Part shown: piece after piece, positions 1 through 8,393 of the stretch
How positions within the stretch are numbered: the stretch's first letter is position 1
Layout: every line of letters starts with the position of its first letter
NCBI GenBank assembly: GCA_016793305.1
Contig: JAEUHU010000163.1
Coordinates: forward strand, 1-46,391
DNA: 46,391 bases
Origin: Planctomycetota bacterium
GTDB lineage: Bacteria; Planctomycetota; UBA1135; UBA2386
Direction of reading: 5' to 3'
The notes under the pieces: generated by a model
The model's database searches: none
What the model was told of the DNA's origin: nothing
The model's input: only the letters and a program-made list of their open reading frames with translations
Position numbers and translations under genes: made by a program

Positions 1-1851
1 AGCACGATGGTGATGAACGACGGGCGCGTGCAGCCGATCTCCACGCTGGCGGCGTTCACGCTCTATGCGGTGCACGGTCGCCGCGACGTGCAGTTCGAGA
101 CCGACGACCGGCGCACCGTCAAGCTGTCGCCGACCGAATGGCTGTTGGACGCGTGGTGCTATCCGGCCCAGGCGCAGCGCTACCCATTGTTCCGCATCGA
201 GAACGTCGGCGTGCTCGACGCACTCGGCATCCACCACGACGGGCAGGGGCAGCGCTTCGAGTACCTGTCGTACGAGCGGTTGTTCGAGAGCGCCGAGAAG
301 CTGCAGGGGCTCGTCGAACGCATGGACGGCAAGCCCGAGGCCCAGCGCTCGGTCTTGGAGAAGCAGCTGATGCAGCTGTGGCGCCAGCTGGTCGTCTACC
401 ACCGGCTGCACCAGCTGGTCGCGGCCCTGCAACAGCCGATCCGGCTCCAGGGTGACGAGCTCCGCAACCTGTTCGGTGGTCGCGACGACGTGACTCTGTC
501 CGGGGTGCTGCGCAAGGCCAGTGCGTTCCGCGCGCTTGCGGTGGCGGCTGGGGAAGATCTCGGTGCCGAGAAGCACGGCAACCTGGCGCAGGTGCTCGCC
601 TACATCCAGGAGGCGTCGCGACCGACACCGGGGGCGCTGCTGCTGCCGCCAACCCAGGCCGAAGGGCTGACCTGGCACAGCCTCGGCGAGGTGGTCGGCG
701 AGACCATCGCCGGGCGCATGCCCGTCGAGCCCGCCTACCTCGACCTGCTCGGCCACCTCGAGTCGGCCCTGCAGGCCGAGAAGATCGCCGACCGGCAGCG
801 GCATTGGCTCGACTACAAGCGCGGGATCGCGACGGCGGCGCGTGGGCGAGCCGGCACCGACACCGTGGAGACCGAGGCCTACTACTTCGCGGCCAACTGG
901 CACTTCCACGCGATGATGACGTTCGTGCTGGCGTTCGTGCTGGCCTGCGTCTGCTGGGCTGCCCCGCGCAACAAGCTGCTGTGGTGGGCGAGCGTCTGCG
1001 CCACCGTGCTCGGGATCGCGCTGCTGACCCTCGACGTGTGGCTGCGTTGTCTCGTCACCGGCCATCCGCCGATCACTCGCCTCTACGACACCTTCCTGTT
1101 CATCGGCGGCGTCGCCGCCGTGGTGTTGATCGTCGGCGAACTGATCCTGCCGCGCCGCATCCTGCTGGCGCTGGCCCCGTTCCTCGGCGCCCTGCTGATC
1201 CTGTTCGCCCGCCTGTTCGAGGTCGCGGACGCCCAGGACACCATGAAGCCCCTGCAGGCCGTGCTGCTCAGCAACTTCTGGCTCGCGATCCACGTGCCGA
1301 CCATGAACATCGGCTACGGCGCTGGGGTCGCCGCCGCGGTCGCCGGCATGGCATGGGTGGCGGTGCGCGCGCTGCGCCTGGACAAGGACCCGCAGCAATC
1401 GACGCTGAAGGTGCTCGCCAAGGTCACCTATGGCGTCACCTGCTTCAGCCTGGCGACCGGCGTCGTCGGCACGATCCTCGGCGGCGTCTGGGCGAACGAC
1501 TCGTGGGGCCGCTTCTGGGGCTGGGATCCGAAGGAGAACGGGGCGCTGCTCATATGCCTGTCGCAGATCGCGCTGTTGCACGCCCGCATGACCGGCATGG
1601 TTCGCGACGCGGGCTTCGTGCTGTGGTCGATCTTCAGCGGGATGATCGTCGTGTTCTCGTGGTTCCACACGAACCTGCTGGGCGTCGGCCTGCACGCCTA
1701 CGGCTTCTCGAGTGCGCTGCACAACAGCGTGTGGATCAGCTACGCGATCCTGCTCGGGTTCCTGTGCATCGGCGCCGTCGACCTGCGGATTGCCCCGCAG
1801 CTTCGATCCGAGAGCGACGCAGAGTGGGCCAAGGGCTACGGCCGGCTCTGA
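1..1851 (+). CDS. ccsA: Cytochrome c biogenesis protein CcsA (long form, 5' end outside window)
   Basis: Integral membrane subunit of the system II (Ccs) cytochrome c maturation complex, which brings heme to apocytochrome c outside the membrane. About 300 N-terminal soluble residues, starting in a VMNDGRVQPISTLA stretch typical of the inside of long CcsA proteins, precede about eight hydrophobic segments (bases ~895-1830). The heme-handling tryptophan-rich motif WGRFWGWDPKE lies at bases 1504-1536. Histidines in AIHVPTMNIGYG and in WFHTNLLGVGLHAYGF fit the conserved axial ligands. The frame is open to base 1. ATGs at 7 and 13 fall inside a conserved stretch, so the true start is probably upstream and the gene is partial. 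It converges on folD. The family is clear; the start is not. Confidence 0.9.
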   Translation, partial: STMVMNDGRVQPISTLAAFTLYAVHGRRDVQFETDDRRTVKLSPTEWLLDAWCYPAQAQRYPLFRIENVGVLDALGIHHDGQGQRFEYLSYERLFESAEKLQGLVERMDGKPEAQRSVLEKQLMQLWRQLVVYHRLHQLVAALQQPIRLQGDELRNLFGGRDDVTLSGVLRKASAFRALAVAAGEDLGAEKHGNLAQVLAYIQEASRPTPGALLLPPTQAEGLTWHSLGEVVGETIAGRMPVEPAYLDLLGHLESALQAEKIADRQRHWLDYKRGIATAARGRAGTDTVETEAYYFAANWHFHAMMTFVLAFVLACVCWAAPRNKLLWWASVCATVLGIALLTLDVWLRCLVTGHPPITRLYDTFLFIGGVAAVVLIVGELILPRRILLALAPFLGALLILFARLFEVADAQDTMKPLQAVLLSNFWLAIHVPTMNIGYGAGVAAAVAGMAWVAVRALRLDKDPQQSTLKVLAKVTYGVTCFSLATGVVGTILGGVWANDSWGRFWGWDPKENGALLICLSQIALLHARMTGMVRDAGFVLWSIFSGMIVVFSWFHTNLLGVGLHAYGFSSALHNSVWISYAILLGFLCIGAVDLRIAPQLRSESDAEWAKGYGRL

Positions 1852-1868
1852 CAGCAGCCGGCAACTCA

Positions 1869-1898
1869 CCCAGAGCGGGTCTGGGACGTTCGGAACGT
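1869..1898. terminator. Tandem hairpins between convergent ccsA and folD
   Basis: Two back-to-back perfect inverted repeats lie in the 83-base convergent gap: CCCAGA/TCTGGG (1869-1874 with 1880-1885, 5-base loop) and ACGTTC/GAACGT (1886-1891 with 1893-1898). There is no clear T-tract, so a bidirectional or Rho-assisted stop is an inference from position and symmetry. Confidence 0.4.
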
Positions 1899-1934
1899 GC
1901 GGTCGCCGGCACCCCGACCCGCGGCGCCCGGGGC

Positions 1935-2777
1935 TCAGACCACGGCCCCGGCCGCGCGCAGCACGTTGCGCATCAGCATCGACACCGTCACCGGGCCGAC
2001 GCCGCCCGGCACCGGCGTCAGGTGGCCGGCGACCGCGACGGTCGACTCGAACTCGACGTCGCCGACGATGCGTCCGTTCGGGGCCTGGTTGATGCCGACG
2101 TCGATCACGCAGGCCCCAGGCTTCACCATGTCGCCGTGCACGAGGCCGGCCTTGCCGACCGCGACCACCAGGATGTCGGCGCGGCGGGTGTGGTCGACCA
2201 GCTTGCGTGTGCCGATGTGGCACACCGTCACCGTCGACAAATGGTGCAGCAGCAGCACGGCGATCGGCTTGCCGACGATCTCGCTGTGCCCGACCACGAC
2301 CGTCTCGGTGCCGCGCAGGTCGATGCCCGTCTGCAGGATCAGGTGCTGGGCCGCGGCCGCGGTGCACGGCGGCAGCAACGGTTCGCGGTAGAGGATCGAG
2401 CCCATGTTCGCCGGGTGCATGCCCTCGACGTCCTTGTGCGGGTCGATCGCCGACTGCACGACGCGCGGGTCGATGCCCGGCGGCAACGGGCGCTGCACCA
2501 GGATGCCGGCCACCTCGGGGCGTTGGTTCAGCGCGCCGATCGCGGCGACCAGCTGGGCCTCGGTCGTGCCGAGCGGGAGGTTCTGCACCTCCATGTCGAT
2601 GCCGACCTCGGTGGCGGCGCGCAGCTGGTTGCGCACGTAGACCGCGGCGGCCGGATTCTGGCCGACCTCGACCGAGACCAGTCGGACCGGCTGGCTGCCG
2701 AGCGCGTCGCGGACCTCGCGCAACCGGCTGCGCATGCGCTGGGCGATCTGCTTGCCGTCGAGGAGTTGGGCTGGCAC
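1935..2777 (-). CDS. folD: FolD: methylene-tetrahydrofolate dehydrogenase (cyclohydrolase lysine missing)
   Basis: FolD normally oxidises 5,10-methylene-THF with NADP+ and hydrolyses the methenyl product to 10-formyl-THF in the cytoplasm. Recognised from QRPLPPG (substrate aspartate region), VVGHSEIVGKP (nucleotide site) and GGVGPVTVSML. The GTG at 2777 is preferred over the TTG at 2792: it gives MPAQLLDGK, the usual FolD N-terminus, and has GGAGA (2786-2790) eight bases upstream. Length 280 aa is normal. Oddity: the catalytic Y-x3-K motif (Tyr50/Lys54 in E. coli, Tyr52/Lys56 in human MTHFD1) reads YVRNQ, so lysine is replaced by Gln51 (codon CAG, bases 2625-2627). The PCTPxG loop reads PCTAAA. 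Dehydrogenase activity is likely, cyclohydrolase activity doubtful. Confidence 0.93.
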   Translation of the reverse strand: MPAQLLDGKQIAQRMRSRLREVRDALGSQPVRLVSVEVGQNPAAAVYVRNQLRAATEVGIDMEVQNLPLGTTEAQLVAAIGALNQRPEVAGILVQRPLPPGIDPRVVQSAIDPHKDVEGMHPANMGSILYREPLLPPCTAAAAQHLILQTGIDLRGTETVVVGHSEIVGKPIAVLLLHHLSTVTVCHIGTRKLVDHTRRADILVVAVGKAGLVHGDMVKPGACVIDVGINQAPNGRIVGDVEFESTVAVAGHLTPVPGGVGPVTVSMLMRNVLRAAGAVV

Positions 2778-2842
2778 CGATCGAGTCTCCAAGTGGGGTT
2801 TCGCCGAAAGGTAGCGATGGGCGATGATCGGCCCATACCGAC

Positions 2843-3712
2843 ATGAGCTACGCCGGCCGACGCTTCTACCTGCCGCTGCCGCCCGCCACCAAGACGTTGT
2901 TCCTGATCAACGTCGCGGTGTTCGTCGCCAACCTGGTGTCGCTCATCCTCGGCCGCTGGATCGACGCGCTCGCAGGCGGACTCGGCACCTGGACCGCGTT
3001 CTCCTGGCCAGGGCTCCTGGACGGCTACGGCCTCGGGCTGTTGCGTGTCGTCACCTACCAGTTCACGCACTCGATCGACCCGATGCACCTGGTCGGGAAC
3101 ATGATCTCGCTGTGGGTGTTCGGCCCGATCGGCGAAGCGCGGCTCGGGCGGCTCGGCATCTATCGCCTCTACCTGTGGGGCGGTGCCGTCGGGGCGCTGG
3201 GGTTCGTGCTCGCCGGTTCGCTCGGTGGGTATCTGGCGCACCCGTTGGTCGGCGCCAGCGGGGCCTGCTACGCGCTGTTGGTCTACGCGGCCTGTGTGCA
3301 GCCGCACGCGACGATCGTCTTCTTCATCGTGCAGATGCCGCTCTGGGTGCTGGCGGCGTTGTTCGTCGCCTTCGGCGCCTACTGGCAGCTGCTCGAACTG
3401 GGTGCTGGCATCCGTGCCGGTGGCGTCGCCCACAGCGCCCACCTCGGCGGTGCCCTGCTCGGCTGGCTCGCGTTCCGCTTCGGCTGGTTCGTCGACTACG
3501 CCGACTTCGGTGGCCGGGAACGACCGGGCTTCGTGGCCGGCCTGTTGGGTCGCCTGCGCTCGGCGCGGGCTCGTCGCCGGCAGCAGGCGGCGGAGCAGCA
3601 GGACCTGCAGCTCGACACGATCCTCGCCAAGGTGAAGGAGCACGGGCTCGGCTCGCTGACCACTGCCGAACGGCGCTTCCTCGAGCAGATCAGCCAGCAG
3701 AAGGGCCGCTGA
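2843..3712 (+). CDS. Rhomboid-family intramembrane serine protease
   Basis: 289-residue polytopic membrane protein expected to cleave transmembrane substrates within the bilayer. Visible hallmarks: HLVGN (His82, Asn86; oxyanion-side residues equivalent to GlpG His150/Asn154), GASGA with the nucleophile Ser139, and AHLGG with catalytic His200 in a later hydrophobic segment. About six hydrophobic segments span residues ~17-215. The C-terminus (~220-289) is basic and soluble, with a run of Arg/Gln (SARARRRQQAAEQQ). The catalytic dyad is intact, so an active protease is likely. ATG at 2843 opens MSYAGRRFYLP; no Shine-Dalgarno is visible. Divergent from folD with a 65-base gap. Substrate unknown. 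Confidence 0.88.
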   Translation: MSYAGRRFYLPLPPATKTLFLINVAVFVANLVSLILGRWIDALAGGLGTWTAFSWPGLLDGYGLGLLRVVTYQFTHSIDPMHLVGNMISLWVFGPIGEARLGRLGIYRLYLWGGAVGALGFVLAGSLGGYLAHPLVGASGACYALLVYAACVQPHATIVFFIVQMPLWVLAALFVAFGAYWQLLELGAGIRAGGVAHSAHLGGALLGWLAFRFGWFVDYADFGGRERPGFVAGLLGRLRSARARRRQQAAEQQDLQLDTILAKVKEHGLGSLTTAERRFLEQISQQKGR

Positions 3713-3779
3713 CGCACTGGCGGCGGCGTTCCGCGGCCCGTGCAGCGGCGGTAGCATCGGTGGCACCCCTGAGGTGTCG

Positions 3780-5873
3780 ATGCCGAAGCTCCGCTCGCTG
3801 TGTCTCGTCCTCGCCGTGGTCTGCTCGCTGCTGCCGTCGCTGCACGCGCAGTCGGTCGACCAGTTCCGGGCCGCGTTCCTGAAGGGCTTCGACGCCAAGG
3901 ACGACTTCACGATGGACAAGGCCGTGAAGAACGACGCCCTGATGGCGCTCACCTACTACGAGGAGATCGCCGTGCTGAAGTTCGCCGGCGACGCAGCGGC
4001 AGGGGAGAAGGCGGTGGCCCTCGCGGCCGCGTGGAAGCGCGTGTTCGAAGGCGGGGAGACCGTGGAGCGGCTGGACCGCTGGGTCAGCGCCGCCGACAAC
4101 CAGACGCGCCAGGCGATCCAGAAGTGCCGCTCCGATTCCGTGAAGCTCTGGGGGGACTACGACGCGATGAAGGCGAAGCCGACGCGCGAAGGCATCGCCC
4201 AGCTCGCCGGGCAGTTCCGGCAGCTCGCCGGCAACGCCGCGCGCATCGGCCACTCCTTGCAGGTCGCCGAGATGTGGAACCTGAGCGCCGTGGTGCTCGG
4301 CAGCATGCCGGAGCGCACGCTGGAGGACCGGCGCGAGGTGCTGGCAGCGGTCGACGAGTTCCTGCGCGCGCGCAAGGAATGGGGCTTCGTGCTCGACACC
4401 CACTACCTGCGCAACGCCGACTTCGCGAAGTCCGAGCGCACCAGGATCGAGGAGACCAGCAAGCAGGCCGAGAAGCGCAAGGGCGAAGGCTACGCGGCCG
4501 ACGCGAAGGGCATCGATGCGATGGTCAAGGCCGGTGTGCCCGAGGTGAAGCAGGCGCTGAAGTTCGAGGCGCTGGCGAACCTCGACGAAACGGACTACGG
4601 GCCGCGCAACGGGCCGGTGCCGGCGTTCTGGTGGATGATCTCGCTGACCAAGGAAGGCACGCTGCAGAAGTTCGACTGGTTCCGCCGCAGCCCCCTGTTC
4701 CTGGCGCGCACCGGTGCCACCAAGTTCGGCGTCTCGCTGCAGGGCGACAAGATCGGCGACGTGGTCGAGGTCGAGGTCAGCCCGAAGGCCAAGATCGCCA
4801 CGTTCCACCTCGACGCTGACAAGAAGCAGCCGTACGCGATGGCGTTCTGGATCGGCGCGGATCGGGAACTGGTCAACGAAGCCCAGTGCAACCTGACGGT
4901 TTCGCCCGAGGTCGCGAACATCTACTACCGCAGCGCCGCGAGCTGGAAGACCACCATCGGCGCCGACCCGATCGTGCTCTACGACGACGACGTCGACGGC
5001 ACGCCGGCCGACACCGACCCGTTCGCCGTGCCCTGGAAGGCCGGCCTGCTCGGCGACGCCAAGGATCCGAAGCCGGTGCCGATGATCGACTCGATGCGGG
5101 TCGGCAAGGGGCCGCGCGTGCCCTACTCGGAGTTCGTCAAGCTCAGCACCGGCTGGCACCACATGCGGGCCAACCTCGACAGCGTCGGCGTGCGGCCGCT
5201 GAACCCCGACTACTTCAAGACCGGCAAGGTCAAGCTGGTGTGGAACGGCCCGAAGCCGTCGGCGCCGAGCCAGCTGGTGATCCGCGGCAGCGGCGACTTC
5301 CAGGCCGCCTTCTTCGACGTCGCCGGGGGCAAGGAGGTCGAGGTCCCGGCGGGGCAGTACTCGATCCTGCTCGGGCGCATCGTGGTCGGCAAGGCGCCGC
5401 GCGTGCAGATGGCGACGCTGTTCGGCGGCGAGAGCGAAGCGTTCACCGTCGAGGCCGGCAAGACCAAGGAGCTGAAGCTCGGCGCGCCGTTCACCTTGTC
5501 GTTCACGCGCGAGGGTGACGACCCGACCACGATCGACGCGCTGTCGATCGTGCTGAAGGACGCGGCCGGCTGCGTGCTGACGCAGTGGCACGGACTCAAC
5601 CTCGCGTGCGAGGTGCTGGCGAGCAAGGATGCCGACGGCAAGGGCGCCAAGTCGGTCGGCAAGTTCGTGCCGTTCACCGATCCGGAGCTCGTCAACAAGG
5701 CCTCGGCTGCGCACAACAACCTGCTGCTGTGGACGGCGTGCTTCCCGATGCCCGAGGGCTACAAGTCCGGGCCGCAGGCGCTGCAGGTCGACCTGCCGGC
5801 GGCGGGCATGAAGGTGCAGCTGGTGGTCAAGAAGCACGCCTGGTTCGGCGCGCTGCACTCGCTGTGGAAGTGA
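3780..5873 (+). CDS. Large secreted protein of unknown function
   Basis: Not a family I recognise. ATG at 3780 gives MPKLRSLCLVLAVVCSLLPSLHAQ, a Sec signal peptide likely cut after HAQ; a GTG at 3774 is an alternative that only adds two residues. Residues ~30-270 are charged and mostly helical-looking. The middle has an aspartate-rich loop (LYDDDVDGTPADTDPF) that resembles calcium-binding loops. The C-terminal third (from ~480) looks like beta-sandwich modules (VPAGQYSILLGRI, FTVEAGKTKELKL). There is no membrane segment after the signal and no obvious catalytic motif. It sits between the rhomboid gene and serS with its own upstream gap and a TAGCAT -10-like box at 3752-3757. Exported structural or binding role is a guess. 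Confidence 0.8.
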   Translation: MPKLRSLCLVLAVVCSLLPSLHAQSVDQFRAAFLKGFDAKDDFTMDKAVKNDALMALTYYEEIAVLKFAGDAAAGEKAVALAAAWKRVFEGGETVERLDRWVSAADNQTRQAIQKCRSDSVKLWGDYDAMKAKPTREGIAQLAGQFRQLAGNAARIGHSLQVAEMWNLSAVVLGSMPERTLEDRREVLAAVDEFLRARKEWGFVLDTHYLRNADFAKSERTRIEETSKQAEKRKGEGYAADAKGIDAMVKAGVPEVKQALKFEALANLDETDYGPRNGPVPAFWWMISLTKEGTLQKFDWFRRSPLFLARTGATKFGVSLQGDKIGDVVEVEVSPKAKIATFHLDADKKQPYAMAFWIGADRELVNEAQCNLTVSPEVANIYYRSAASWKTTIGADPIVLYDDDVDGTPADTDPFAVPWKAGLLGDAKDPKPVPMIDSMRVGKGPRVPYSEFVKLSTGWHHMRANLDSVGVRPLNPDYFKTGKVKLVWNGPKPSAPSQLVIRGSGDFQAAFFDVAGGKEVEVPAGQYSILLGRIVVGKAPRVQMATLFGGESEAFTVEAGKTKELKLGAPFTLSFTREGDDPTTIDALSIVLKDAAGCVLTQWHGLNLACEVLASKDADGKGAKSVGKFVPFTDPELVNKASAAHNNLLLWTACFPMPEGYKSGPQALQVDLPAAGMKVQLVVKKHAWFGALHSLWK

Positions 5874-5940
5874 GGGGCGGCCGGGCACCGGGGGGCCACG
5901 GGGGACCAACGGCCCGCGTGAATCCCGCCGTCGGCACTCC

Positions 5941-5946
5941 TAGACT
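5941..5946 (+). promoter_or_regulatory. Putative -10 box of serS (near-leaderless)
   Basis: TAGACT, matching TATAAT at four of six positions, ends 9 bases before the serS ATG. No convincing -35 is seen (GTGAAT at 5918-5923 is weak). If used, transcription would begin at or within a few bases of the start codon, which agrees with the lack of a Shine-Dalgarno. Confidence 0.35.
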
Positions 5947-5955
5947 GCCGCGCGC

Positions 5956-7245
5956 ATGCTGGACCTCAAAGTGTTGCGCGAGAACCCCGACGCGGTACGC
6001 GCGGGGGCGATCAAGAAGCGGATGCCCGACCGTGCCGCCGCGGTCGACGCGGCGCTGAAGCTGGACGCCGAATTGCGGGCGCTGCTGCCGACCCTCGACG
6101 GGTTGCGCAGCGAGCTGAAGAGCGGCAGCAAGGAGATCGGCAAGATGGCGCCGGCCGATCGCGAGGCGTTCCTGGCCAGGCAGAAGGAGCGCAAGGCCGA
6201 GATGGGCGGACTCGAGGAGCGCGAGAAGCAGCTGCGCAGCGAGCTCGAGCGGCAGCTCAGCCTGATCCCGAACCTGCCCGACAGCGACGTGCCCGAGGGC
6301 AGGGACGACAGCGAGAACGTCGAGACCAAGCGCTGGGGCACCGTGCGCCAGTTCGAGTTCGCGCCGCGCCCGCACTACGAGCTCGCCGAGAAGCAGGGGT
6401 GGCTCGACTTCGAGCGCGCCTCGAAGATGGCCGGCTCGCGCAACTACTTCCTGTTCGGCGACCTCGCGCTGCTGCACGACGCGGTGCTGCGCTACGCGAT
6501 CGACCTGCTGGTCGGGCGCGGCTTCACCGCGGTCGACCCGCCGGTGCTGGTCCGCGACGCGGCGATGTTCGGCACCGGCTTCTTCCCGGGCGGCGAGGAG
6601 CAGACCTACCGCGCCGAGAAGGACGAACTGAACCTGATCGGCACCAGCGAAGTGCCGGTGACGTCGCTGCACGCCGGCGAGATCCTGCCGGAAGCCGAGC
6701 TGCCGAAGAAGTACGTGGCACGCTCGGTGTGCTTCCGCCGCGAGGCCGGCACCTACGGCAAGGACACGCGCGGGCTCTACCGCGTGCACCAGTTCCAGAA
6801 GGTCGAACAGGTGATCGTCGACGTCGCCGACCAGAAGCGCTCGATCGAGCACCACCAGGCGATCGTCGCGAACGCCGAGGACATGCTGCAGGCGTTCGAG
6901 CTGCCGTACCGGATCGTCGCGGTGTGCGGCGGCGACCTCGGCGTGCCGCAGGCGTTCAAGTACGACATCGAGACGTGGATGCCGTCGCGCAACGGCTACG
7001 GCGAGACCCACTCGGCATCTCGCTTCTACGACTACCAGGCGCGCCGGCTCGAGCTGCGCTACCGGCCGAAGGACGGCGGCAAGGCGATCGTCTGCCACAC
7101 GCTGAACAACACGGTGGTGGCGAGCCCGCGCATCCTGATCCCGCTGCTGGAGAACCACCAACAGGCGGATGGCTCCGTGCGGGTGCCGAAGGTGCTGCAG
7201 CCCTACCTTGGTGGACGGTCGGTGCTCGGCAAGCCGGTCTACTAG
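5956..7245 (+). CDS. serS: Seryl-tRNA synthetase
   Basis: Class II aminoacyl-tRNA synthetase that charges tRNA-Ser, cytoplasmic. 429 residues, normal length. The N-terminal coiled-coil tRNA-binding arm spans ~25-110 (many K/E/R heptads, e.g. RSELKSGSKEIGKM). The catalytic core follows: TSEVPVTSLHAGE, motif 2 FRREAGTYGKDTRGLYRVHQF with the ATP-binding arginine, and motif 3 region NNTVVASPRILIPLLENHQ. The serine-site segment reads GETHSASRFYDYQARR rather than the common ExSSCSNxxDFQARR, a variant seen in some bacterial SerRS. ATG at 5956 gives MLDLKVLRENPDAV, the family N-terminus. Monocistronic, convergent with the pseudopilin operon. Confidence 0.97.
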   Translation: MLDLKVLRENPDAVRAGAIKKRMPDRAAAVDAALKLDAELRALLPTLDGLRSELKSGSKEIGKMAPADREAFLARQKERKAEMGGLEEREKQLRSELERQLSLIPNLPDSDVPEGRDDSENVETKRWGTVRQFEFAPRPHYELAEKQGWLDFERASKMAGSRNYFLFGDLALLHDAVLRYAIDLLVGRGFTAVDPPVLVRDAAMFGTGFFPGGEEQTYRAEKDELNLIGTSEVPVTSLHAGEILPEAELPKKYVARSVCFRREAGTYGKDTRGLYRVHQFQKVEQVIVDVADQKRSIEHHQAIVANAEDMLQAFELPYRIVAVCGGDLGVPQAFKYDIETWMPSRNGYGETHSASRFYDYQARRLELRYRPKDGGKAIVCHTLNNTVVASPRILIPLLENHQQADGSVRVPKVLQPYLGGRSVLGKPVY

Positions 7246-7247
7246 GC

Positions 7248-7260
7248 CCTGGACACCAGG
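7248..7260. terminator. Small hairpin between serS and gspJ
   Basis: CCTGG/CCAGG stem (7248-7252 with 7256-7260) and 3-base loop in the 29-base gap between convergent genes. Short and without a T-tract, so weak evidence for a shared stop. Confidence 0.25.
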
Positions 7261-7274
7261 CCCCGAATCGCGGT

Positions 7275-8393
7275 CTAGCGGCCGCCGAAGATCCCGCCCG
7301 CGCCGCCGCCGCCACTTCCGCCGCTGATGCCGCGGAAGATGTCGGCCGGGTTGAAGCCTGGCGGCAGTTGGATCGGTACCTGGCTGCCGCCGGTGCTGCC
7401 GATGCCTGGGCCGCGGGCCCCACCCTGGCCACCGCGCCCCGAGCCGCCACCGCGGCCGGGATCGCCGCCGCCGCCTTCGCCGCCGGGCTTGCCGCCGATC
7501 ACGCGCGTCGTGGTCGCGCTGGTGAAGTTGCCAGTGCCCCCGCGGGAGCCTCCTGGTCCGGCCGGGCCCGCGGGGCCAGCCGCACCGCCACTCCCAGCCG
7601 GTCCCGTCGGGCCGCCACCTTCCTCGACCGGTTCGATCGGGAACACCGGCATGCGCGCGCTGTTGGCGGCGAGGATGCCGTCGAGGCGCGCGTCGAACAC
7701 GATGTGCCGCTCGTAGGTGCGCAGCGCCCCTTCGAGGTCGGCGACCTCGATGTCGCTGACGACGTTGCGGCTGCTGCGGCGGCGCTCGATCGAGAACGAG
7801 ATCTTGATGCGCTTGGGCAGCGCGTCCTCGAGCTTGCTGTCCCACTCGAGCAGCTCTTCCGCGCTCTTGCCGAGGGTCCGGTAGTAGGTGACCTTGAAGT
7901 GCTTGATGCGGTCGTGCACCAGCTGGAACGTGCCCTGCGTCACCAGGTCGTCGTCGACCATCGGATCCTCGCGGCGCCACAGCTCGAGCAGGTCGCGGAA
8001 GCGTGGGTTCGGCTTCAGCCAGTAGCCGACCTCGCACAGGGTCGGCTTGCGCGGCACGTTGTTGCCGTCGAGCACGGTGCCGACCGCGTCGGTCGTGCAC
8101 AGGAAGTCGAGGCGGTCGGCTTCCTTGCCGGCGATGTCGAGGTTGCGGCCGCGGAAGATCGCGTTGTCGTGGACGTTGAACGTCCAGATGCCGAGCAGGT
8201 CGCGCTCGATCAGGTTCATGATCCGCGGCCCGGCTTCGGTCGACTCGGCGAGGTCGTCGACCACGTCGCGTGCGTTCAGCATCGCGTGGAACGTGGTGGC
8301 GACCGTCAGCATCACGACGGCACTGATCGCCGCGGCGAGCAGTACCTCGATCAGCGTGAAGCCGCGAGCCGCGGAACGTCGTGCGTCGGTCAT
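7275..8393 (-). CDS. gspJ: GspJ-like minor pseudopilin with collagen-like C-terminal tail
   Basis: Minor pseudopilin of a type II secretion-like system, expected at the pseudopilus tip with GspI. The N-terminus MTDARRSAARG/FTLIE is a class III prepilin signal: cleavage after Gly11, Phe +1, Glu +5, then a hydrophobic helix. Residues ~45-235 form a large globular domain rich in aromatics and charges, as in GspJ. From ~240 on is an unusual tail of about 130 residues, mostly glycine, with nine consecutive Gly-X-Y triplets (bases 7533-7613) followed by GGKPGGEGGGG and GRGGQGG stretches. Ordinary GspJ proteins are about 200 residues. The start overlaps the gspI stop (ATGA, 8390-8393). Last gene of the operon. 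GspJ rather than GspK is inferred from order and size. Confidence 0.82.
   Translation of the reverse strand: MTDARRSAARGFTLIEVLLAAAISAVVMLTVATTFHAMLNARDVVDDLAESTEAGPRIMNLIERDLLGIWTFNVHDNAIFRGRNLDIAGKEADRLDFLCTTDAVGTVLDGNNVPRKPTLCEVGYWLKPNPRFRDLLELWRREDPMVDDDLVTQGTFQLVHDRIKHFKVTYYRTLGKSAEELLEWDSKLEDALPKRIKISFSIERRRSSRNVVSDIEVADLEGALRTYERHIVFDARLDGILAANSARMPVFPIEPVEEGGGPTGPAGSGGAAGPAGPAGPGGSRGGTGNFTSATTTRVIGGKPGGEGGGGDPGRGGGSGRGGQGGARGPGIGSTGGSQVPIQLPPGFNPADIFRGISGGSGGGGAGGIFGGR
7533..7613 (-). repeat. Nine Gly-X-Y (collagen-like) codon triplets in gspJ
   Basis: In the gspJ frame this segment encodes nine uninterrupted Gly-X-Y triplets: GPT GPA GSG GAA then GPA GPA GPG GSR GGT. Proline is frequent at X and alanine at Y. 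Codons vary, so this is not a simple nucleotide repeat. Confidence 0.85.

Noticed and set aside
3690..5909. 739-codon minus-strand open frame opposite the large secreted protein
   Set aside because: Composition typical of antisense GC-rich frames (Arg, His, Leu, Gln). The plus-strand frame has a proper signal peptide and balanced composition.
5874..5955. T-box leader before serS
   Set aside because: The gap is only 82 bases, lacks the T-box sequence and an antiterminator, and a promoter-like box sits right before the ATG.
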